A DNA stretch of 11,124 nucleotides from Christensenella sp. UBA7707 (GTDB taxonomy: Bacteria; Bacillota; Clostridia; Christensenellales; CAG-138). The position numbers and the translations under genes were made by a program. The notes below the pieces were generated by a model. The model did no database searches. It saw only the letters and a list, made by a program, of their open reading frames with translations, and was not told where the DNA came from. Positions 7,134 through 11,124 of the stretch are shown in pieces. How positions within the stretch are numbered: the stretch's first letter is position 1; each line of letters starts with the position of its first letter. The DNA is taken from NCBI GenBank assembly GCA_002482435.1, contig DLFZ01000012.1:1-11124 (forward strand). Direction: 5' to 3'.

Positions 7134-7191
7134 AAAAGAAAGCTGCACAATTTTGTAGAAAGATAACGAATATAATCAAAAAAGTGAATGA

Positions 7192-7220
7192 TTGCAAATG
7201 TATCATGTCCATGATATAGT
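7192..7220 (+). promoter_or_regulatory. Promoter of the XRE repressor gene
   Basis: A -35 box TTGCAA (7192-7197, four of six consensus bases) and an extended -10 TGATATAGT (box TATAGT at 7215-7220) are exactly 17 bases apart. Transcription would begin near 7227, leaving only about 12 bases before the ATG at 7239, with the GAGG ribosome binding site almost at the RNA end. Confidence 0.65.
7201..7216. promoter_or_regulatory. Palindromic operator in the repressor promoter
   Basis: TATCATG-TC-CATGATA is a perfect 16-base inverted repeat (7-bp arms, 2-base centre). It fills most of the -35/-10 spacer and overlaps the -10 box. A dimeric XRE-type protein bound here would block RNA polymerase, so autorepression by the gene immediately downstream is the simplest reading. 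Confidence 0.6.
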
Positions 7221-7238
7221 AATTTCGAGGTGAAATCC

Positions 7239-7856
7239 ATGGTCGGCCAACGTATCAGACTGTTGCGTGAAGAGCGCAAGCTAAGCCAAGCTATGCTTGC
7301 CGAAGCGCTTTTGTGCAGCCGTATGACCATCAACAATTATGAAACCGGAAAGCGCGTGCCTGATATGGATTTTGTGCTTTCTGCCGCCGCCTATTTTGGC
7401 GTTACAATGGAATACCTTTCCGGACGCACGGAGTTTCGCGACAAGGACGACATGGAAATTTCCATACAGCGTGCCGAGCAATTGATGGACATTGCGCAAA
7501 AGCTACCGCAAGGAGAAACGCAAAAACTGTTATTTTATTTCACGAAGGCGTTGGAAAAGGCGCAGGAGACGGGGCTGGAAAGCGCCACGGTCACCGCTTT
7601 GAGCAGCTGCGCGGTGCAGCTTAGGCGGCTTATGCTCGCCTATGACGGCGTGCAAAAGGCAATGGCTGCGCAAACACAGGAGCTTCTTTTAAAAAATGTA
7701 TCGCGCAGTGCCGTGCGTGCCGCCGCAAAAGACAAAACCTCAGCATTCAGCCAAAGTGTTTACGAAACCGCAAAAGCGCTCACCGCCTCTGCTGAGCTTT
7801 TGGGAGAGGAAATGAAAAAGCGGCAGGAAGAGGAACTCGAAAGGCTTCTTGGATAA
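7239..7856 (+). CDS. XRE-family (Cro/C1-type helix-turn-helix) transcriptional regulator
   Basis: A 205-residue DNA-binding protein. Residues 3-60 are a classic HTH_XRE domain: IRLLREERKLSQAMLAEAL, then the recognition helix around SRMTINNYETGKRVPD, then LSAAAYFGVTMEYLSGRTE. The remaining about 140 residues are predicted all-helical and charged, ending in a coiled-coil-like EEMKKRQEEELERLLG. They show no known enzyme or ligand domain and probably mediate dimer formation or a partner contact. A GTG at 7230 is also in frame, but GAGG at 7227-7230, eight bases before ATG 7239, makes 7239 the better start. Target genes besides itself are unknown. It stands alone, with AT-rich DNA on one side and tRNA genes on the other. 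Confidence 0.88.
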   Translation: MVGQRIRLLREERKLSQAMLAEALLCSRMTINNYETGKRVPDMDFVLSAAAYFGVTMEYLSGRTEFRDKDDMEISIQRAEQLMDIAQKLPQGETQKLLFYFTKALEKAQETGLESATVTALSSCAVQLRRLMLAYDGVQKAMAAQTQELLLKNVSRSAVRAAAKDKTSAFSQSVYETAKALTASAELLGEEMKKRQEEELERLLG

Positions 7857-7884
7857 CGTTCGTAAAATGCCGGTGAATATCTGA

Positions 7885-7912
7885 CCCTGCGCCTGATATT
7901 TTGGCGCAAGGG
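7885..7912 (+). other. Hairpin after the XRE gene
   Basis: CCCTGCGCC (7885-7893) pairs with GGCGCA plus GGG (7903-7912) across one bulged A, with a 9-base loop. It lies 28 bases after the stop codon and could end the repressor transcript, but no T run follows, so it is not a canonical intrinsic terminator. Confidence 0.4.
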
Positions 7913-7967
7913 AGCTGAACACACAACTTTAGTAGATATAAGCTCATGCTGCACCTTCTACGCGCGA

Positions 7968-7996
7968 TTGACAAGCGCCGCTTTGGCACATATAAT
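7968..7996 (+). promoter_or_regulatory. Perfect consensus sigma-70/sigma-A promoter for the tRNA-Arg transcript
   Basis: TTGACA (7968-7973) and TATAAT (7991-7996) are both exact consensus and exactly 17 bases apart. Transcription would start near 8003, about 30 bases before the first tRNA-like sequence. Strong promoters of this type are normal for stable RNA genes. Confidence 0.9.
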
Positions 7997-8030
7997 TAAT
8001 GGTGCTGTGTGAAACCAAGTGCATCATTGT

Positions 8031-8108
8031 GTCTCCGTAGCTCATCAGGATAGAGCGCCCGCCTTCTAAGAGGAAGGAGTTCGTTTCCCGCATGAGGGGG
8101 GAAAGCCA
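8031..8108 (+). pseudogene. Degenerate tRNA-Arg(UCU)-like sequence
   Basis: The 5' half is tRNA-like: U8-A9, a perfect D arm (GCTC 8040-8043 / GAGC 8053-8056), and an anticodon loop CTTCTAA (8063-8069) with anticodon TCT (8065-8067), which reads Arg AGA. The 3' half fails. The anticodon stem CCCGC/GAGGA has two mismatches, the variable loop is missing, the T stem around TTCGTTT pairs at only two of five positions, and the acceptor stem GTCTCCG pairs poorly with the candidate 3' strand, although a GCCA stands at 8105-8108. Either this is a decayed tRNA gene, or the 3' half is corrupted in the sequence. It shares its promoter and 20-base D-arm block with the intact tRNA 10 bases downstream. Confidence 0.65.
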
Positions 8109-8117
8109 ATTTCATAT

Positions 8118-8194
8118 GCGCCTATAGCTCAGTTGGATAGAGCGTTCGCCTCCTAAGTGAAAGGCCCCGCGTTCGAGTCGCGGTAGGCGCGCCA
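8118..8194 (+). tRNA. tRNA-Arg (anticodon CCU)
   Basis: All four arms form. The acceptor is GCGCCTA (8118-8124) / TAGGCGC (8184-8190), the D stem is GCTC/GAGC, and the anticodon stem is TTCGC/GTGAA with one G-T pair. The anticodon loop is CTCCTAA with CCT at 8152-8154, reading AGG. The variable loop has 5 bases, and the T arm is CCGCG-TTCGAGT-CGCGG (8167-8183). Discriminator G8191 is followed by an encoded CCA (8192-8194). tRNA-Arg(CCU) genes are frequent integration sites for mobile elements. Confidence 0.96.
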
Positions 8195-8195
8195 C

Positions 8196-8233
8196 ACCGT
8201 CGAGTACCTCATTGGTGTTCGACGGTTTTGTTA
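8196..8233 (+). terminator. Intrinsic terminator after tRNA-Arg
   Basis: CCGTCGA (8197-8203) and TCGACGG (8219-8225) form a 7-bp stem. An inner ACC/GGT pairing may extend it. TTTTGTT follows directly. It begins two bases after the encoded CCA and ends the tRNA transcript. Confidence 0.85.
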
Positions 8234-8295
8234 TAAAAAGTGGATCGGGGAAACGAAAGCTTTTCAGGGTTTTACTAATAGATCTATGCGGCTTG

Positions 8296-8645
8296 CTAAT
8301 TGCCCTCATTACTCCGCGTTGAAATGACTTGAGCCAACAATTTTGCAAGTTCAGGTGATTGCCTGAGCTGTGCAATTAGGCTTTCAACATCGATGCCAGC
8401 ATGTTGTTCAGGAGGAGGCGTTACTTTTCGTATTTAAGCGATAGTCACCGATACCAATGCAACACGATCCCATTCATGCCAGAATAATAGGCGCGCTCAT
8501 TGTAACGAACAACATAAGCATGCCATTTACCATAGAACGGTTCTTTTTTTTAGTCACCCCTAAAACGCCGAATGCTTTCGTGAAGAACAATGTGCAGGTA
8601 AATATCAAGAGAGAAGGAGTTTAATCTTCGAACTCTTATCGCCTT
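8296..8645 (-). pseudogene. Decayed unidentified protein gene beside the tRNA
   Basis: On the - strand, one frame (8448-8645) reads LDIYLHIVLHESIRRFRGD, a TAA stop at 8550-8552 inside an A run, then KKEPFYGKWHAYVVRYNERA and YYSGMNGIVLHWYR before a TGA at 8445-8447. A second frame (about 8400-8447) reads GDYRLNTK. A third frame (8296-8433) reads VTPPPEQHAGIDVESLIAQL, then RQSPELAKLLAQVISTRSNE, and a natural TAG stop. The composition is convincingly protein-like, so I read these as one gene damaged by at least one stop and two frameshifts. No start codon or ribosome binding site survives. I do not recognise the family. Its place beside tRNA-Arg suggests the residue of a mobile element, which is inference only. 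Confidence 0.6.
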
Positions 8646-8654
8646 TCACAGAAT

Positions 8655-8685
8655 GGAAATACCCGGTGGCAAAAGCCGCCGGGTA
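8655..8685 (-). terminator. Strong hairpin after the surface-protein operon
   Basis: TACCCGGTGGC (8660-8670) and GCCGCCGGGTA (8675-8685) form an 11-bp stem with one G-T pair and an AAAA loop, 22 bases beyond the last operon stop codon. On the - strand only TTTCC follows, a poor T run. It probably ends or stabilises the operon RNA. Confidence 0.6.
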
Positions 8686-8707
8686 CTAAAAAATTCCGTG
8701 TCATTTG

Positions 8708-9205
8708 TTAACTGTAGTACTCAAATCCAAAGTTTAATGTTCCGTTATAGTCGCCTGCATAATTAATTAGAGAAGGAGTAACATTCACCATGGCAGTAAC
8801 GGTGTTTCCCGCGGCTGCAATAGTTGTGAACGGAACTGAATAAGGGCCCATGGGGGACGATGCCGTGTAACTTCCATAAGTTAACGTGAAAGGCAATTCT
8901 CCCCCTTTTGTAGTTGTCATCTTAAACGTACTGTTGAAAGACAATTTTAATCCTGCATTCTTTTCAACCATAACATCGCTTACGGTTATTGTTAAGGGTA
9001 TTGATTTAGGTGCATCTGTTTTCTTCAGGTTGCCGAATTCGATGCTGGACGGGATGGATATGGTATAGGTAATGGCAACCTTAGCATTTACGGGGCATAC
9101 ATCCGTCACCGGGCCAGTGCTATGGCCGTAGTCTTCCGCCAACGCGCCCGGTACGGCGGCCATTGTCATAGCAAGCACCAGAAGAACCGCAAGAATCTTC
9201 TTCAT
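8708..9205 (-). CDS. Small secreted beta-sandwich-like protein (operon gene 3)
   Basis: A 165-residue exported protein. A signal peptide (MKKILAVLLVLAMTMAAVPG, cleavage after GALA) is followed by one beta-rich domain. The start at 9205 is preferred over the ATG at 9211: the GGAGG at 9213-9217 is seven bases from 9205 but only one base from 9211. The mature part opens its fold with ISIPSSIEFGNLKK and SIPLTITVSDV, and ends in GDYNGTLNFGFEYYS. These match in order and spacing IVIPDGIDFGTLNA, SVPLEVGVKDV and GSFAGSLSFTFTF of the operon's second protein, so the two share a domain. There is no sorting signal or membrane anchor, so it is either released or held by its partners. The ending on alternating aromatic and hydrophobic residues looks like a final strand that could be donated to a partner; that is speculation. 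No named family recognised. Confidence 0.85.
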   Translation of the reverse strand: MKKILAVLLVLAMTMAAVPGALAEDYGHSTGPVTDVCPVNAKVAITYTISIPSSIEFGNLKKTDAPKSIPLTITVSDVMVEKNAGLKLSFNSTFKMTTTKGGELPFTLTYGSYTASSPMGPYSVPFTTIAAAGNTVTAMVNVTPSLINYAGDYNGTLNFGFEYYS

Positions 9206-9245
9206 TTTCATTCCTCCAGAAATATAGATTGTTTTTTATCCTCAA

Positions 9246-9268
9246 ATACGGCTCGTACGCTTCCGTAT
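9246..9268 (-). other. Intercistronic hairpin between operon genes 2 and 3
   Basis: ATACGG (9246-9251) and CCGTAT (9263-9268) can pair across 11 bases in the 84-base gap. On the - strand only TTTG follows. It could partially attenuate transcription or protect RNA, allowing different amounts of the two secreted proteins. Weak evidence. Confidence 0.3.
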
Positions 9269-9289
9269 GTGATGATCGCCGATATACGT

Positions 9290-10090
9290 TTAGGGTAGCA
9301 GCGCTTCTTCCGTCACGTTTGGCTGCTCGGGATCGCTTTCATTCTCCTTAGCCTGAGCTAAGTCCGGCATGAATGTGAATGTAAAGCTCAAGCTGCCCGC
9401 AAAGCTGCCGGGTACGATATCCGATAATATTATCATCAGGCTGCCTTCCTTGGTTGCCGAGTCTCCGTCGGAAAGATGATGAAAGCCGCAGAAGTTGCCG
9501 CCGCTTTCGAGTTCTCTTCCATCCGGCGCGTAAACGCTGAAAGGAATCTCGTCTGTCCCATCCGTCAGTTTGAAATCTCCGTGGAGCGTCACGATAATGC
9601 TCCCTCCGCTCACACCCGAAACATCTTTCACCCCGACCTCTAGGGGAACGGAATATGCTGTTTCGCCGGCATTCAGCGTGCCAAAATCAATGCCATCGGG
9701 TATGACGATTGTAAACTCCGGCGCGTTAACGGTTACCGTAATTGGCACGGCGGCGGAGGTTGGCGTCGCTTCCGGAGCGGGTGAGGGCGCGAGAGCGGGA
9801 GATGTATTGGGCTCGGAAGGCTGCGGGTTTTCAGGCGCGGGCGTCGGCTCCGTTCCGTCAGGAGGCGTATCCACGTGTGCCCCAGTACTCGGTTGGGGCT
9901 CCTGCCCGGTATCGCCGGACAGAGAGTCCGTCGGCTGCGGCTCATTTGCTTGCGGCGTTTGCGTTTCACCTGGGGCGGGGGATGGGCATACGATCGGCGC
10001 CGCCGTTTCTATTGCGCCATCCGCTAGGCTTTTGGGGCATAGCATCAACGCCAACAACAATGCCGATATTACCGTAAGCGTTCTCTTCAT
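9290..10090 (-). CDS. Secreted protein with Pro-rich spacer and beta-sandwich-like domain (operon gene 2)
   Basis: A 266-residue exported protein. Residues 1-23 are a signal peptide (MKRTLTVISALLLALMLC, cleavage near SLA). Residues about 32-115 are a Pro/Thr/Ser/Glu-rich stalk with many PSPAP, PQPS and EPTPAPENP-type steps, like cell-wall-spanning segments. Residues about 117-241 are a beta-rich domain shared with operon gene 3 (IVIPDGIDFGTLNAGE through GSFAGSLSFTFTF). A short acidic tail follows, with no LPXTG motif or C-terminal helix. The start at 10090 is chosen because GGGGAG lies eight bases upstream and it begins a clean signal peptide; an ATG 18 bases earlier (10108) would add WGAKT. 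The stop is 84 bases upstream of the next gene's start. The stalk implies the domain is displayed away from the membrane. Partner and ligand unknown. Confidence 0.85.
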   Translation of the reverse strand: MKRTLTVISALLLALMLCPKSLADGAIETAAPIVCPSPAPGETQTPQANEPQPTDSLSGDTGQEPQPSTGAHVDTPPDGTEPTPAPENPQPSEPNTSPALAPSPAPEATPTSAAVPITVTVNAPEFTIVIPDGIDFGTLNAGETAYSVPLEVGVKDVSGVSGGSIIVTLHGDFKLTDGTDEIPFSVYAPDGRELESGGNFCGFHHLSDGDSATKEGSLMIILSDIVPGSFAGSLSFTFTFMPDLAQAKENESDPEQPNVTEEALLP

Positions 10091-10122
10091 CGTTTTAGCT
10101 CCCCACATTCATCCGTTACGTT

Positions 10123-10947
10123 TTATACCGCAATCAGTATAAATTTGATCTCCGCGCCGTTCATGGGTTCCAACCCGTCAAGGCCAAAGGTCTCGTATTT
10201 CACTATGGCAGGATATTCGCCGGGTTCCAGTTCGTGATTCAGCGTAATTTTATATAGCCCCATACCCGGCTCCACCATTTTGGATTTATATAGTTCCGTA
10301 CCGTCCTCTAAAACCAGACTGATCACAAAGTAACAGGGATTCCCCTCCGGATTCACGAAATTGACAAACACGTCTTTTTGATTAGCGTCGATCGTGATGC
10401 TTTTATAGCCCGGAATTTCTATCCCTTTCCCTTGCTCTGTTTCCCCTTCGTTTTGCGAACGCGGCAGTTCGCCCTGCCACATGACCGCGCCTTCCTCCAG
10501 GTCCGGCACCTTTGCCGCCGTCATGAACTCCACGGATCCCGCGGGAAAAATAGCCGACCAATTGGAGCCGAGGTACAAACTGCCCGCGGTGAGGAACAGC
10601 ACCAACACGATGCTCATCATTCGTGCCGGAAGCGCGTTTTTCATTAGAGCAAGAAACCCATCCTCGATGCCTTCCAGTTTTATATACCCTTTGACCGCGT
10701 AGAAAAGCTTGCTGTGAGATTTAAAAGGCCTCACCGGAAAAGATTTATTGTTAACCTTCAGGGCACCGATGGCGGATTTGTGGTTTCTCGGCGAAAGCTC
10801 GCCCTCAACGCTATAATCCCCTCTGGGGTAGAAGCTTTTCATCTGCTTTTTGGTATAACAGCCAATCTCGGTATCTTTATCCGCGCGATAAACCGAGCCG
10901 TAATTTTTCTTGAACATCGGAGTAAAGGCTATCGGGTTCGATTGCAT
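10123..10947 (-). CDS. Single-pass membrane protein with extracellular beta domain (operon gene 1)
   Basis: A 274-residue protein with no signal peptide. Residues 1-107 are basic and probably cytoplasmic. A transmembrane helix at about 108-128 (MMSIVLVLFLTAGSLYLGSN) is followed by an extracellular part. Its last about 95 residues form a beta-rich module: YKSITIDANQKDVFVNFVNP, EGNPCYFVISLVLEDGTELY, KSKMVEPGMGLYKITLNHEL, EPGEYPAIVKYETFG, PMNGAEIKFILIAV. I have seen this EGNPCYF / LYKS.MV.PG / EPGEY / MNGAE pattern in uncharacterised Firmicute surface proteins but cannot give it a function. The cytoplasmic part (for example GELSPRNHKSAIGALKVNNK) is not recognised. GGGGGAT, six bases before the ATG, supports the start. 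Only 32 bases separate its stop from gene 2, so it leads the operon and may act as the membrane platform for the two secreted products. Confidence 0.82.
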   Translation of the reverse strand: MQSNPIAFTPMFKKNYGSVYRADKDTEIGCYTKKQMKSFYPRGDYSVEGELSPRNHKSAIGALKVNNKSFPVRPFKSHSKLFYAVKGYIKLEGIEDGFLALMKNALPARMMSIVLVLFLTAGSLYLGSNWSAIFPAGSVEFMTAAKVPDLEEGAVMWQGELPRSQNEGETEQGKGIEIPGYKSITIDANQKDVFVNFVNPEGNPCYFVISLVLEDGTELYKSKMVEPGMGLYKITLNHELEPGEYPAIVKYETFGLDGLEPMNGAEIKFILIAV

Positions 10948-11019
10948 CGCTTATCCCCCTGTACATTTCTTTTGAATTTTTAACGCAAACAAATACAAAA
11001 TTTAACCATCCTGTCGTTC

Positions 11020-11047
11020 ATTATAGTGTGCAGATATTTTTCTTCAA
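11020..11047 (-). promoter_or_regulatory. Promoter of the surface-protein operon
   Basis: On the - strand, TTGAAG (11047-11042, four of six bases) and a perfect TATAAT (11025-11020) are 16 bases apart. Transcription would begin near 11013, leaving a leader of about 65 bases. Confidence 0.65.
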
Positions 11048-11076
11048 GCCTAATAAAATGCTCAATCCTTACTACG

Positions 11077-11095
11077 TTTGACGCATATTGTCAAA
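11077..11095. promoter_or_regulatory. Inverted repeat upstream of the operon promoter
   Basis: TTTGAC (11077-11082) and GTCAAA (11090-11095) are perfect 6-bp arms with a 7-base AT-rich centre, about 30 bases upstream of the operon's -35 box. The geometry suits a dimeric activator or repressor site. It may also regulate whatever gene lies to the right of the window. The - strand arm contains a perfect TTGACA, but no good -10 box matches it. Confidence 0.4.
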
Positions 11096-11124
11096 TGGTC
11101 ATAGGCGGGCTTTATCGGTCTCAG

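Larger units (their letters stand above)
6583..7190. other. AT-rich intergenic stretch without a convincing protein gene
   Basis: About 600 bases between the pseudokinase promoter region and the XRE repressor. No reading frame here has protein-like composition, a good ribosome binding site and a start together. Base composition is clearly more AT-rich than the flanking genes, especially 6700-7190, with many A and T runs. It holds hairpins at 6659-6696, 6698-6715 and 6821-6850, and spaced inverted repeats at 7056-7086 (AGGGAGTG / CATTCCCT, one G-T pair) and 7109-7133. The first and third hairpins have T runs on the - strand side, so a short - strand RNA is possible. The region could also be the remnant of lost genes. 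Confidence 0.5.

Noticed and set aside
8112..8375. 87-residue - strand open frame
   Set aside because: It runs through the antisense of the intact tRNA-Arg and its terminator, so it cannot be a real gene.
9570..10142. 190-residue + strand open frame
   Set aside because: It is antisense to the operon's second gene, which has a signal peptide, a domain match and a ribosome binding site.

Overview
The window looks like a chromosomal segment of a Firmicute, most likely a Clostridia-type gut or sediment anaerobe. The evidence is moderately GC-rich genes with GGAGG-type ribosome binding sites, Gram-positive-style signal peptides, no sign of outer-membrane proteins, a zinc-ribbon/kinase-like/propeller membrane protein of a type common in Clostridia, and sigma-A style promoters. 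A placement near Christensenellales or Oscillospirales is only an impression. The standard genetic code fits.

Left part (1-1900, + strand). The 3' two-thirds of a housekeeping tyrosyl-tRNA synthetase gene is followed by an intact YigZ/IMPACT-family gene. A P-loop (nucleotide kinase-like) gene comes next. It is broken by two apparent one-base insertions, but its protein sequence is otherwise readable end to end. A terminator-like hairpin lies in its last codons.

Middle (1900-6600). Two large envelope genes converge on one symmetrical terminator. The + strand gene encodes a secreted, membrane-anchored protein with four Ig-like repeats and a basic cytoplasmic tail. The - strand gene encodes an 854-residue protein: zinc-ribbon-like head, eukaryotic-type kinase fold whose catalytic motifs have all been replaced (a pseudokinase), one membrane span, a Ser/Pro/Ala/Asp linker, and a propeller-like C-terminal half outside the cell.

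Regulatory and tRNA stretch (6600-8700). An AT-rich gene-free stretch contains hairpins, two of them terminator-like on the - strand. It leads into a small XRE-type repressor whose promoter spacer holds a 16-bp palindrome, a likely autoregulatory operator. A perfect consensus promoter (TTGACA, 17 bp, TATAAT) then drives a degenerate tRNA-Arg(UCU)-like sequence and an intact tRNA-Arg(CCU) with encoded CCA, ended by a terminator. Just beyond lies a decayed protein gene on the - strand that is still partly readable in three frames.

Right part (8700-11124, - strand). A three-gene operon with its own promoter encodes a single-pass membrane protein with an extracellular beta domain, a secreted protein with a long Pro-rich spacer and a beta-sandwich-like domain, and a small secreted protein made almost only of a related domain. 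I infer a cell-surface assembly of unknown function. This operon and the pseudokinase/Ig-repeat pair are the least explained systems in the window.
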